Shown here in pieces: positions 54,088 to 62,913 of a stretch of DNA of 64,000 bases. The notes under the pieces were generated by a model, which had not been told where the DNA came from, made no database searches, and saw nothing but the letters and a program-made list of their open reading frames with translations. The stretch is from Bacteroidota bacterium (GTDB lineage Bacteria; Bacteroidota; Bacteroidia; Chitinophagales; Saprospiraceae): contig JAAEZH010000010.1 in assembly GCA_018222965.1 (NCBI GenBank), forward strand, positions 79,826-143,825, written 5' to 3'. The first letter of the stretch is position 1; each line of letters begins with the position of its first letter. Position numbers and translations under genes: made by a program.

Positions 54088-54459
54088 ATGGACAGACTTT
54101 CTGGACAGACCTTTTCGGTCGGCCCGCTAATAGAAATGGAAGAAAGGCATGGCGGACCCGTGTGGTACAACTTATTGCTTGTTGAGGTTGAATTTTACGA
54201 GGATAACCGGGTAGAAATAAGACTGGATAAATCGCTCTCAAAGAAGCCCATACGGGTTGATTATACAACAGAACGGTTTAGTGGCAACTATCAATTGATC
54301 GTGAATCAGGATAATTATTATACTGGATCCATTGAGTTGCAAACTGGAGTTAAATGCTTTTTTGAATCTGTCCCGAAAAATGTCGACCTGCTGTTTTTGG
54401 AAAAACCGCCTTTTTGGAAAGAGTCGATGGTGCTTCAATTAATGAGGAAGGAAGAATGA
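54088..54459 (+). CDS. Hypothetical protein divergent from the EAD11-like gene
   Basis: 123 residues, no signal peptide or membrane segment, rich in beta-strand-like alternation (WYNLLLVEVEFYEDNRVEIRLD, GNYQLIVNQDNYYTGSIELQ, VKCFFESVPKNVDLLFLEK). I do not recognise it. It lies 75 bases from the divergent start of the 696-residue protein, so the two may be co-regulated. A later ATG (MEERHGGP) is an alternative start. Confidence 0.55.
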   Translation: MDRLSGQTFSVGPLIEMEERHGGPVWYNLLLVEVEFYEDNRVEIRLDKSLSKKPIRVDYTTERFSGNYQLIVNQDNYYTGSIELQTGVKCFFESVPKNVDLLFLEKPPFWKESMVLQLMRKEE

Positions 54460-54501
54460 GGAATTCTTAATTTTTAGGTTTTAATTTTCAATTAATAGAA
54501 C

Positions 54502-54536
54502 GGAACCAACGGAACCAACGGAACCAACGGAACCAA
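54502..54536. repeat. Nine-base microsatellite GGAACCAAC, nearly four units
   Basis: Units at 54502, 54511, 54520 and 54529 (last one missing a base), ending 10 bases before the ATG at 54547. Confidence 0.9.
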
Positions 54537-54546
54537 AAAATATAAA

Positions 54547-55089
54547 ATGAAAAAATTCAAGGGAGCGATCCTGCTCCTGTTCTTTCTCCAACTCTTTCTC
54601 ATAAGCCCGGCAAAATCGCAGGATGTTATACTGTCAGCGACTGACTGGAATAACAATGCCGTTTATGGCACTGTAGGTTACCTGATCCTTTATGGGGTTG
54701 TCAACGGTTCGTATGAGCGAAATATCTATCGATCTGAATCCGGTTTTTTTCGAGCGGCGGCTATCCGTGCTGCTTATGGGGGCTATGCCACCTGGGGCGA
54801 AGAGGGCAGAGATCATAGTTTATCGCTGATAGGATTAACAGGATCCGGAAACAATCATTTTGAAGCGGGACTGGGACTTCATGCCCGATTCGACAGGTTG
54901 GGGTATAAGATTGGGGTCAGTAATGCTGAATACTTTGGGGAGCCAAAACCCGGATTTAACGATTATACGATGTGGTGGCCACATGCAACAGCCGGTTATC
55001 GTTTTCAAAAGCCCGACGGCTGGTTCGTATTTCGGACTGGGGTTGGCTTTCCGGAAGCGGTATATCTCAGTTTTGGGGTGGCTTTTTAA
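54547..55089 (+). CDS. Exported hypothetical, probable outer membrane beta-barrel
   Basis: 180 residues. Signal peptide MKKFKGAILLLFFLQLFLISPAKS. The body alternates strands and turns (VNGSYERNIYRSESGFFRAAAIRAAYGGY, NNHFEAGLGLHARFD, GYRFQKPDGWFVFRTGVGF) and ends in YLSFGVAF with terminal Phe, the usual end of an outer membrane barrel. Similar in plan to the 49322 gene product. Its 5' region carries the nine-base repeat. The last 23 bases overlap the convergent membrane-protein gene. Confidence 0.65.
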   Translation: MKKFKGAILLLFFLQLFLISPAKSQDVILSATDWNNNAVYGTVGYLILYGVVNGSYERNIYRSESGFFRAAAIRAAYGGYATWGEEGRDHSLSLIGLTGSGNNHFEAGLGLHARFDRLGYKIGVSNAEYFGEPKPGFNDYTMWWPHATAGYRFQKPDGWFVFRTGVGFPEAVYLSFGVAF

Positions 55090-55510
55090 ACAGCCGCTTT
55101 AGTATCTGATAAATAACAGCGATTCCGACCGCGCTTAGCAATAAAGCTATAGCCCCAAGAAAGAGTCTGCTTATCAGAAATAAGGAGGTACTGTCAATCA
55201 CATAGGTCCAACACACCATAGCCATCAATCCAATAACCGGAAGCATCAAAAGGCCTCGGGCAACATAGGTCTCTGGTTTATCAATGGTGAGATCATTACC
55301 TCCGTTTTTCATTACCTGGAGAAACGAAATCAGGAATCCGCTGTAAGCGAAAAGGAGTCCGGTGTATATCACTGCACGTTTTCCGCCCGGCATATTACCA
55401 ATGCCATTTTGGGCAACGTATATAATCCCCACGCTAATACCGATCAGCAGCGCAGAAATCATTACCACTTTTATGGATTGGCGGGTTTTGGATGAAAAAA
55501 ACCTGGTCAT
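55067..55510 (-). CDS. Hypothetical four-helix membrane protein
   Basis: 147 residues with about four membrane helices (VVMISALLIGISVGIIYVAQ, AVIYTGLLFAYSGFLISFLQ, GLLMLPVIGLMAMVCWTYV, LFLGAIALLLSAVGIAVIYQIL) and a basic C-terminus (KRLFKKPPQN). The layout is like small DUF4199-type membrane proteins, but I cannot assign it. Unknown role. Confidence 0.55.
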   Translation of the reverse strand: MTRFFSSKTRQSIKVVMISALLIGISVGIIYVAQNGIGNMPGGKRAVIYTGLLFAYSGFLISFLQVMKNGGNDLTIDKPETYVARGLLMLPVIGLMAMVCWTYVIDSTSLFLISRLFLGAIALLLSAVGIAVIYQILKRLFKKPPQN

Positions 55511-55542
55511 ATTTTAAGGTAGAGAAAGGAGGAGTCTTAATA

Positions 55543-55570
55543 CTTCACCATTCTTTTGAGAATGGTGAAG
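55543..55570. other. Perfect 11-bp hairpin
   Basis: CTTCACCATTC, TTTTGA, GAATGGTGAAG without a T-run, between the lectin terminator and the membrane-protein start. Could be an operator or an RNA structure. Confidence 0.5.
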
Positions 55571-55603
55571 CTAAAAATTTTCCAGCTTTTCTCAGGTAAA
55601 ACC

Positions 55604-55642
55604 AAAAGGGTATTGCTGCGACAAGCACAGCAACACCCTTTT
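55604..55642 (-). terminator. Terminator of the short lectin gene
   Basis: AAAAGGGTATTGCTG pairs with CAGCAACACCCTTTT, closing with U-residues on the minus strand 3 bases after the stop. Confidence 0.8.
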
Positions 55643-55645
55643 ATC

Positions 55646-56476
55646 CTACTCCATCTTAATCCCGCTAAATGTATTTCCGGAGACCACAAAGTGCTGATTA
55701 GCGCCGTCGGTCGCCATAACAGGTGTTCCCGAAATGTCCTTCCAGGTAGTGATGTCTTTATACTGGATGTCGTAATTGGTAACCACGCCTTTGTGGGTAA
55801 TAGTTGCTTTCTTCCCGAGATCCACTTTTTTCCAGTCAGACCAACCGGATTCTTTGGTGTATACCCGATAACTTACCAGCCAGATGCTGTGGTTGCTTAC
55901 CGAAAAGGTATAGGTCTTTGCCTTGGTGGTGGTAGCTTTTGTGGCAGCAGCACCTTTATCTGATCCGGGCTTTTTTAGATTTTCGATGTGCAGTGCCTCC
56001 TGTGTTTTCCGATTGAGGAAGCGTACAAATCTGCCTTCGCCTGTTTTTACCATCTGCCATTGGGCACTAATCCAGTCGAGTTGAATACTACCGGCCTCCA
56101 GTGTTCCATTTTGGTTGTGCAGGTACTGGCCCGTATAGCGGTTTTGGATGTGGTAATAACTGGTACTTCCTATTTGCTTCAACGACCACATGGCACTCCA
56201 CCAACCATTAGGCGCTTTACCAACTGCCGGTGTCCCATGTTCGATATGTACATATGTTGACTGCCACCGATTTCTCAAGCGGATATATTCTGATCGATCG
56301 GGGGCTGCTTCTACTGTCCACTGAGCGCTCCACCAGCCATCCTGGGCTTTGCCTGTTTCAAGGGCTACGTCTTGTGCCAAAATACTTCCGGAGATAAATA
56401 GGAAACCGATCAGGCTTAATGCACGAAGCATTGCTTTTAGGTTTTTAGGGCTGTTCATCTTTATTCGGGTTTGCAT
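55646..56476 (-). CDS. Secreted ricin-like (beta-trefoil) protein
   Basis: 276 residues with signal peptide (LRALSLIGFLFISGSILAQ). Three repeats of about 45 residues share the plan GWWSAQW..R..NRWQSTYVHIE, GWWSAMW..QNRYTGQYLHNQ, DWISAQW..FLNRKTQEALHIE, as expected of a beta-trefoil carbohydrate-binding domain. A Thr/Ala/Lys-rich linker leads to a C-terminal beta domain (YTFSVSNHSIWLVSYRVYTKESGWSDWK). No T9SS tail is seen. A second start, ATG at 56458, is possible. Paralogue of the next gene. Confidence 0.75.
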   Translation of the reverse strand: MQTRIKMNSPKNLKAMLRALSLIGFLFISGSILAQDVALETGKAQDGWWSAQWTVEAAPDRSEYIRLRNRWQSTYVHIEHGTPAVGKAPNGWWSAMWSLKQIGSTSYYHIQNRYTGQYLHNQNGTLEAGSIQLDWISAQWQMVKTGEGRFVRFLNRKTQEALHIENLKKPGSDKGAAATKATTTKAKTYTFSVSNHSIWLVSYRVYTKESGWSDWKKVDLGKKATITHKGVVTNYDIQYKDITTWKDISGTPVMATDGANQHFVVSGNTFSGIKME

Positions 56477-56657
56477 AATTAAGGATTTATAGTTTTAAAC
56501 TTGTTAGGGTTGTGATTCTTTGGAATCGCCCTTTTACTTGACGACTGCAAGTTGGCGGAAAACCCTTGTTAAGGCCTGCATTTATTTTGCAATCAACTGG
56601 AGCTATTTTGCATGCCTGGTTAAGTGATTGATTAACAGGTTGTTATTTACATGTGGG

Positions 56658-58421
56658 TTATTTTGGTGTATGCTTGAAAACTTCTAATGCACCATCTTTT
56701 CTTTCCAAAAAGTGAGCAGCAGTACTGTAAATCTCAAGCTCACCTTTCTCATTTACATAAGCTCCGGATGAAAACCTAAACCTGGGTATGGCTGTAGGAC
56801 TCATTACCCAATCCTCCGTTATTTGAGCTTCACCACTATACAAGTCTTCACCGTGTGGATTTGCGTTCAAATTGAAAATGGCAACGTACTCTATATTATC
56901 CATTGACTTGCGACAGTAGTTAACGATTACATGTAATCCATTCTCACTGGCCACCAACGAAAACCCTCCTGTTTTCCTGGGATTTGAGGAGATTCCGCTT
57001 GTAGGAAAGTTTACCTCCTGAGCACCCAGAAACACCCAGTTATTTACACCTTCCTGAAATTCTCCGCTGTATCTCCACAATCCTAACAGTTTATCGTGGG
57101 CATCCTTGGTTGCCAAATAGTAATCTCCCTGATAGCGTGTGAGACCGAGCCAGGTGGTACTGTTGAAGTTCATTGTGGGATCGTTTAATCCCGTATTGAA
57201 AATAGTGATGCTGCCTGTTTTTGGGTTTATTTTATACATCTCAATCTCACTGCCCCAACCGGCAATCAAAATGTTTCCGCAGGACGCCAAATCATTAACT
57301 CCAAGCCAACTTACGGTTGGCACATTGTTTTCATAATAAATATCCTTTCCGGCAACAATGATCAAATCATTGTATTGAGATGGGTTGGCTTTTATGGTGT
57401 TATCGGGAACCCCATTCCATTGTGTATAAGTAACCGCAAATAAATCTTCATTGATCTTTGTAAAGCCTTGTGTATGGTTACCCATGTTGAGCTTGCCTGA
57501 ATTGCGAGAGGAAATACCCGATGGTATAGCTCCTGTATTTAGTTCCATGGGATCGTGCCTGACTCCTTGCAGAAGCGCATCTATCTCGCTGCTCTTTAAT
57601 TGGTTCTCATATTGGTTTAGGATTGTTTCCCGCTCGTAGATCGTTTCATGGGAACCATTCGCCCGGCTGTATTTGAGTTCGGTTGTACTGAGAGCTTCCA
57701 GGCGACTACCGGTAGATTCTCTTACGTAAATGTTGTTCGCTGTTTTTTTATAGGTGAATTTCCTGTTCGGCAGCGGATTTCCTCCCGGATAATCATACTC
57801 GGTAATAATGAGTTCAGACAGATCTGCATTGAAGCTTACCTTCTGTACAAAATTATCTCCCCGCTTAGACCAAAAGCCCGAAATATCAATGAATCCCGGA
57901 TTTCCCTGACCTTGCGATTCAGACCTTTGATTCTCTGTATGTAAATATTGTCCCGTATGCCGATTTCGGATTCTTACCCAATTTCCTGTACCGGTATTGA
58001 CCAGTTCCCACATGGCACTCCACCAGCCTTCTTTAATTGTTCCGGCTTCAATCTTTCCGAATTCATTATGTAAATAGACTTGGGTATATCGGTTCTTAAT
58101 GCGATATGCACTTGTTCCTTCTATTTTTTCCAGAATCCACATGGCACTCCACCAGCCATCCGGGGCATCTCCAACCATGAGGGAAGGAGGATATTCATGG
58201 TGAAGATGAGTAGACGTCCATCTGTTTGTAATTCTCTTTGAACTGGATCCATCCGGCGCATTTTCAATAGACCATTGTGCGCTCCACCATTCGGGCTTAA
58301 CATTTCCTATTTCTAAATGTACATGTTGACTAAATGTCATGCCGGAAATAAAGAGAAATGCTGCCGTAAGGAGCCATGAGTTATTCCTGTTCTTGCCTAA
58401 ATCTTTGCGTAGTTTTTCCAT
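56658..58421 (-). CDS. Secreted ricin-like protein with large C-terminal beta region
   Basis: 587 residues with a signal peptide (NSWLLTAAFLFISGMTFS). Residues about 30-170 hold the same three repeats as the previous protein (EWWSAQW..ITNRWTSTHLHHE, GWWSAMW..IKNRYTQVYLHNE, GWWSAMW..IRNRHTGQYLHTE). A short beta domain (about 180-270) and a propeller-like region (about 310-587: LFAVTYTQWNG, GNILIAGWGSEIEMYKINPKTG, GLTRYQGDYYLATKDA) follow. Ligand unknown; binding of glycans is inferred from the trefoil. It lies upstream of the shorter paralogue in the same direction, 181 bases apart. Confidence 0.75.
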   Translation of the reverse strand: MEKLRKDLGKNRNNSWLLTAAFLFISGMTFSQHVHLEIGNVKPEWWSAQWSIENAPDGSSSKRITNRWTSTHLHHEYPPSLMVGDAPDGWWSAMWILEKIEGTSAYRIKNRYTQVYLHNEFGKIEAGTIKEGWWSAMWELVNTGTGNWVRIRNRHTGQYLHTENQRSESQGQGNPGFIDISGFWSKRGDNFVQKVSFNADLSELIITEYDYPGGNPLPNRKFTYKKTANNIYVRESTGSRLEALSTTELKYSRANGSHETIYERETILNQYENQLKSSEIDALLQGVRHDPMELNTGAIPSGISSRNSGKLNMGNHTQGFTKINEDLFAVTYTQWNGVPDNTIKANPSQYNDLIIVAGKDIYYENNVPTVSWLGVNDLASCGNILIAGWGSEIEMYKINPKTGSITIFNTGLNDPTMNFNSTTWLGLTRYQGDYYLATKDAHDKLLGLWRYSGEFQEGVNNWVFLGAQEVNFPTSGISSNPRKTGGFSLVASENGLHVIVNYCRKSMDNIEYVAIFNLNANPHGEDLYSGEAQITEDWVMSPTAIPRFRFSSGAYVNEKGELEIYSTAAHFLERKDGALEVFKHTPK

Positions 58422-58614
58422 GATAATGGATTTATTCGATTGAAATATTTACAGCTACTTTCATTTTTGAATGGAACTGCAATTTTGCGTTGGCAAGTTG
58501 GGTCTTTGTGAGAAATTCCGTCTTTACTTATTTTACAAAGCGTAGCATTTATTTTTCATACAGGCTGAAACCCTTGATTTTGCTGGGTTTTGGATTTATT
58601 GGAGCTCCATATAT

Positions 58615-59163
58615 GTGATGAAGTCAACTACATTGATAATAATCCGGCTGATTCCGGTACTCGGGATTCTCGTTTTTTGCCTGGGCTATGGATATGCCTC
58701 AAACTTGTATCCGGGAGGATCTCAATTTGATTTACAGGCTAAGGGTTTTGATTGGTTTCACAATTATTGGTGCAATTTGCTCAATAGGGAAGCCATGAAC
58801 GGAGATCCCAATCCGGCGAGACCCTGGGCCATAGCCAGTATGATTGTTTTGTGCCTCGCATTGATGATCTTCTTTGTCCAGTTTGCTAAGGCATTTTCTG
58901 ATTCGACGAGATATGGAAGGTTCTGGCAACGAATGATTCAGATTGGTGGGGTTTTATCGATGCTCGCTTCTATGCTGATTTTCACCAGGTATCATGATTT
59001 GATGACTCTCGTTGCCAGTCTTTTTGGCGTATTTGTAATTCTAGGAATGATCAGAGGTTTGCTTAGAAGCGATCTGTACTGGTTTAAAGTAAGTGGTGTC
59101 GCAGGTTTTTTTCTGCTTGTCGCGAATAATTACATCTACTATAGTGGGCACTATCTCTATTAG
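58615..59163 (+). CDS. Hypothetical membrane protein (DUF998-like layout)
   Basis: 182 residues with five or six membrane helices (LIIIRLIPVLGILVFCLGYGYAS, AIASMIVLCLALMIFFVQFA, MIQIGGVLSMLASMLIFTRY, LMTLVASLFGVFVILGMIRG, VSGVAGFFLLVANNYIYYSG). The loop FDWFHNYWCNLLNREAMNGDPNPARPWA is reminiscent of DUF998 proteins. I cannot assign a role. It converges with the defence operon 30 bases downstream. Confidence 0.55.
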   Translation: MMKSTTLIIIRLIPVLGILVFCLGYGYASNLYPGGSQFDLQAKGFDWFHNYWCNLLNREAMNGDPNPARPWAIASMIVLCLALMIFFVQFAKAFSDSTRYGRFWQRMIQIGGVLSMLASMLIFTRYHDLMTLVASLFGVFVILGMIRGLLRSDLYWFKVSGVAGFFLLVANNYIYYSGHYLY

Positions 59164-59193
59164 GCGACTATATACATCTTTACACTAAGGCTG

Positions 59194-61710
59194 CTATTTA
59201 GAGTCACTTTTGGAGTCAAAGGCAAAATAAGAACTTAGTAGTTGTTCTTCGGCAATCTTAATAGACTCAACATACTTCATCTCTTCTTCTCTAAGTTTTT
59301 TTGATAGCTCCTTCTGATATGGCAAGTCGATAGACTTGTCTATAACAATGCTATCAACGTGATCTGGTGTTAATTCTATCATTCCTGTGGACCCTGTAAA
59401 GAGTCTATGAACCTGAGAGGCTCCAAATCCCTTCCGGAGATAATCAGCCAGATAATATGGATCAATAACATTAGGATCTACTCGAATAATCGTAACGTGC
59501 CCATCACCTATAGCGGGGAAGTCAAGGTCATACACACAGCATTTACCCAATGTTCCATCCCCTGTAGAGGACAAAACAACATCTCCTTTTTCTATAAGAT
59601 TGTAATTCTCCCCGCTTTTTGTGGCTTTTTCGACAAACTCATCATAGGTGGCTTTTTCAACCCAATCTGCCCCTTCTGATATTACTGTTCCAAATTTACT
59701 TACGTTACTTCCCGCCTTAATTACAATTGCGTGACCATCAGCTTTATCAACGTAGCTGTCGGCGGTAGGGCTTTTACCTCGACGCGTAGTAATCTGGTTT
59801 AAATGGCGAATCTGGGGTTGGTCGTTGTTTTTTAATTCTTTAATGCTATTCCTGACTTCAATATCCCAGTATTTGTAATCAAACCTATAGGTGGGATCAT
59901 TATACAGGCTTTCAATCTGGATGTTATACGCATGCCAGTTGTAACCCGATCTAATACTTGAAGTGGTTTCAAGCAGATTTTCTCCAATTTCTTGCAAAAA
60001 CTTACCTCTATCAAAGCCTCTAATCTCCTCTCCTGAACCATAATAACCAAGTGAATTGATTTTACCAAAAGTGACTAAATAATTGTCTTCAAACCCAAGG
60101 TCGGGGTTTTCCCTTTTTACGAGATACAGTAAACTGCTTTTTACATTTATTTTGTTAGGTTTAAACGTCTCATCTGGTAGGTTAACAACTGCAATTAGTT
60201 TGCAATGTTGAAGTATAAATTCTCGAAGATCTTTACCTGATTCTGTGTTTAATACGCCTTCATCAATTACTGTGCATATTTCACCCCCCGGAACGGTAGT
60301 CAATATCATTTTTTGCAAAAAAAGGTATTGACCCTTTGTGGACGAGACTGGGAACTGGGAGAGATCATTGTCGGTTAAAGAATCACCTTCTGATGTACCA
60401 AATGGAGGGTTAGTCAGAATAATGCTTACATCAGGGTCTTCAATTTTCCAGTTTGATGCCTGTTTAGTTAAGCTGTCCTCGTGTTGAATATTTGTATGTC
60501 CATCACCCGCAATAATCATATTCATTTTAGCAGACGCAGCAACCCCGTCATTAGCGTCAGAACCGTAAAAGGTTTCTTCCTTTATTCTTGTTACTGCATA
60601 TTGATAATTTTCATTAGTAATTTCTCTTTTGTTTAGCTTGTTTTGAAGCTGGGAGATGCAATCCTGCATTAGAAAGACTAGAAACCCGCCAGTACCACAA
60701 GCTGGGTCTAATACTTTTACCCTGCCACCTGAAAGGATAGCATTAACAACTTTCTTTCTTCCGATTAGTGCCACCATAACCTGGACTAACTGTCTTGGCG
60801 TAAAATATTGACCAAGTTTTTTCCCTTTTAAAGTCGCCCTGACAAAATATTCAAATGCTGCACCTTTTGAATCAAGGGTACAATCTTGAAATGATACTTC
60901 TGAAAGTTTTTTAATGATCTGATGAAATGTTTTAGGATTTTTAAGTTTTATCTTTTCTTCCAGCACTTCACCAAATTGGGTCCTGTTCTTTATTGATTCT
61001 ATCATACTTAGGATAGAATCTCTAACTTGGTCGGCCTCAGTTTTGGGTTTTATTGCTAGTTCGTGGAATCTATAAGAGTATGGCAGAGTGAATCCCTCCT
61101 CTGTATCGTACTTTTCTTCAAGGAGTTTTAAAAACAATAGCTTTGAGAAGTCCGCAAAAGCGTTTTGTTCGCTTTTTTCAATTTTTCTAATCAAGCTATG
61201 GATTTTGTAAAAAAGAGCATTAAGCTGTCTTAGAGGAAGACCAGGTCGAAAGGGCAGACTACTGTCATTTGAGAGTGAAATATTGCTTTGCTCAGGGTCC
61301 GCTCTCAGTGTTTTGATTGCATGTCTTAATTGACTTTTAGTTGGAATTTTATCAATCAATTTTCCATCCCAAAGAATCCTTTTTTTTGTTTTTACATTAA
61401 AGCACTGAATGTCTTTCCCATTAGTGACAACCACAAAGGGAGCTTTTATTTCTGGGGAAACAGCATAATTGATAGCTTGGTCCCTATCTTTATTAGTTAA
61501 CTTTTTTGATATTTTTTTAGCTTCTATTAGGAATACTGGTCGGGGTTCACCAAGTGTCACCAAAATATCAACATATCCCTTAGAGTATCTATCAGTTGTG
61601 GTTATCGGGGTTTCAAAATCAAGATCTTTTTCAAGATCATACCCTCTTCTATTCAAATAGGGGAGTATTTTCTTAATTACTGTTTCCGTCTCCGTCCTGA
61701 TGTTTGTCAT
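59194..61710 (-). CDS. Single-chain restriction-modification enzyme: nuclease, N6-adenine methylase and specificity domains
   Basis: 838 residues. The N-terminus is an HSDR_N-type PD-(D/E)xK nuclease (YVDILV with Asp48, PVFLIEAKK with Glu63 and Lys65). The middle is a type I-like N6 methylase: KKLGQYFTPRQLVQVM, DPACGTGGFLVFLMQD and the catalytic LTNPPFGT. The C-terminus (about 640-838) resembles an HsdS target-recognition domain (ITTRRGKSPTADSYVD, VLSSTGDGTLGKCCVYD, RKGFGASQVHRLFTGSTGMIELT). There is no helicase/translocase, so this is type IIG-like rather than type I. It cuts and modifies foreign DNA if active. RhuM is 76 bases upstream, with an AAAACAA-A-TTGTTTT palindrome at 61746-61760 between them. 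Confidence 0.85.
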   Translation of the reverse strand: MTNIRTETETVIKKILPYLNRRGYDLEKDLDFETPITTTDRYSKGYVDILVTLGEPRPVFLIEAKKISKKLTNKDRDQAINYAVSPEIKAPFVVVTNGKDIQCFNVKTKKRILWDGKLIDKIPTKSQLRHAIKTLRADPEQSNISLSNDSSLPFRPGLPLRQLNALFYKIHSLIRKIEKSEQNAFADFSKLLFLKLLEEKYDTEEGFTLPYSYRFHELAIKPKTEADQVRDSILSMIESIKNRTQFGEVLEEKIKLKNPKTFHQIIKKLSEVSFQDCTLDSKGAAFEYFVRATLKGKKLGQYFTPRQLVQVMVALIGRKKVVNAILSGGRVKVLDPACGTGGFLVFLMQDCISQLQNKLNKREITNENYQYAVTRIKEETFYGSDANDGVAASAKMNMIIAGDGHTNIQHEDSLTKQASNWKIEDPDVSIILTNPPFGTSEGDSLTDNDLSQFPVSSTKGQYLFLQKMILTTVPGGEICTVIDEGVLNTESGKDLREFILQHCKLIAVVNLPDETFKPNKINVKSSLLYLVKRENPDLGFEDNYLVTFGKINSLGYYGSGEEIRGFDRGKFLQEIGENLLETTSSIRSGYNWHAYNIQIESLYNDPTYRFDYKYWDIEVRNSIKELKNNDQPQIRHLNQITTRRGKSPTADSYVDKADGHAIVIKAGSNVSKFGTVISEGADWVEKATYDEFVEKATKSGENYNLIEKGDVVLSSTGDGTLGKCCVYDLDFPAIGDGHVTIIRVDPNVIDPYYLADYLRKGFGASQVHRLFTGSTGMIELTPDHVDSIVIDKSIDLPYQKELSKKLREEEMKYVESIKIAEEQLLSSYFAFDSKSDSK

Positions 61711-61745
61711 TGGTGCAATCTAAAGGTTAAACAACGATACAATAT

Positions 61746-61760
61746 AAAACAAATTGTTTT
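61746..61760. promoter_or_regulatory. Palindrome upstream of the restriction-modification gene
   Basis: AAAACAA, A, TTGTTTT: perfect arms, AT-rich, 36 bases before the enzyme start. Possibly an operator; chance occurrence in AT-rich DNA cannot be excluded. Confidence 0.35.
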
Positions 61761-61786
61761 AATACTCATTCTTTTGTCAAACAAAA

Positions 61787-62896
61787 TTATTTTTTCTTTC
61801 CCTTTGGATCAAAATCAAGGGCCCTTTTCAGGTTCTTATTAAAATCTGACAATTCTTCGGTTTCTTCACCAGTTGGTAATTCGCCTGTTTCTTTAATCTT
61901 ATCCACTGCTTTATCAAAATCAGACTCAAACTGTTGGTCCTGAATGATACGGAATTTTTTGTACTCCTCTTCGGCTAACCTTTTAGCTATTGCCTTGCTA
62001 ACTTTTCCGGCGTCCTTCAATACATCGTACTCATTAAATGAAAGGAAAGCATCTAGCTTTTCTGCCCATTCTTTCATAGTAAGCGCTTTGTTTCTCGCAG
62101 CCATATTCTCTCCATAATCAAGATACATAGATACAATCCGATTGAGCCCTGATACCTCTTCTTCGGAAAGGTAGTTCTTTGCAACGCTTACATCTGACTT
62201 AATAACCTTTCCTCCCTTCTTAGCTGCTTTCCAGGATGTAAGGCCCATGTTTGGCTTCGTTGAATCTGCGCGTTCGGCAATAAGCTCTGCGGCGGTGTGT
62301 CGATGTATGGCCCAGTGAAGTTTATTCTGGACAGTAGCATAGAACGTTTGAGTAATTGGCGACTGAGGATCATAGTCAATTGCCGTAGCGTATAGATCCG
62401 TCACTTTTTGATAGAACCTTCGCTCAGATGCACGTATCTCCCGAATCCGCTCTAATAGCTCCGAAAAATAGTCCTTGCCAAAAAGAGTTGTTCCTTGCTT
62501 CAACCTTTCATCGTCTAACACAAAGCCCTTCGTCAGATATTCTCTAAGGGTCTTTGTAGCCCATTGCCGAAATCTAGTTGCCTTGTGAGAGTTAACCCTA
62601 TATCCTACAGAAATGATTGCATCAAGATTATAGTACTCTAATGATCGCTCTACTTCTCTTGAACCTTCTGTTTGAACTGTTCGGAATTCCCGAACAGTTG
62701 CGTCTTTATCTATCTCGCCGCTCTGATAGATGTTTGAGAGGTGTTCACTTATTGTAGATTTAACAACGCCAAATAACTCCCCCATTGCTTTTTGGGTGAG
62801 CCAAACGGTTTCGTCCTCTAAAATAACCTGAACTTTAATAGTGCCATCATCTGAGTTGTACAGAATGAAATCTGAGTTCTTGTTCACTTCTTTCAT
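61787..62896 (-). CDS. RhuM family protein
   Basis: 369 residues with the RhuM signature: YNSDDGTIKVQVILEDETVWLTQKAMGELFGV (winged-helix-like N-terminus), STISEHLSNIY, REFRTVQTEGSREVERSLEYYNLDAIISVGYRVNSHKATRFRQWATKTL and EYLTKGFVLDDERLK. RhuM was named in a Salmonella pathogenicity island, but the family is found mostly in defence and mobile islands, often between restriction-modification genes; its activity is unknown. It starts 17 bases after the transposase stop and ends 76 bases before the restriction-modification gene. Confidence 0.9.
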   Translation of the reverse strand: MKEVNKNSDFILYNSDDGTIKVQVILEDETVWLTQKAMGELFGVVKSTISEHLSNIYQSGEIDKDATVREFRTVQTEGSREVERSLEYYNLDAIISVGYRVNSHKATRFRQWATKTLREYLTKGFVLDDERLKQGTTLFGKDYFSELLERIREIRASERRFYQKVTDLYATAIDYDPQSPITQTFYATVQNKLHWAIHRHTAAELIAERADSTKPNMGLTSWKAAKKGGKVIKSDVSVAKNYLSEEEVSGLNRIVSMYLDYGENMAARNKALTMKEWAEKLDAFLSFNEYDVLKDAGKVSKAIAKRLAEEEYKKFRIIQDQQFESDFDKAVDKIKETGELPTGEETEELSDFNKNLKRALDFDPKGKKK

Positions 62897-62913
62897 TTGC
62901 TTTCTTTAATCGG

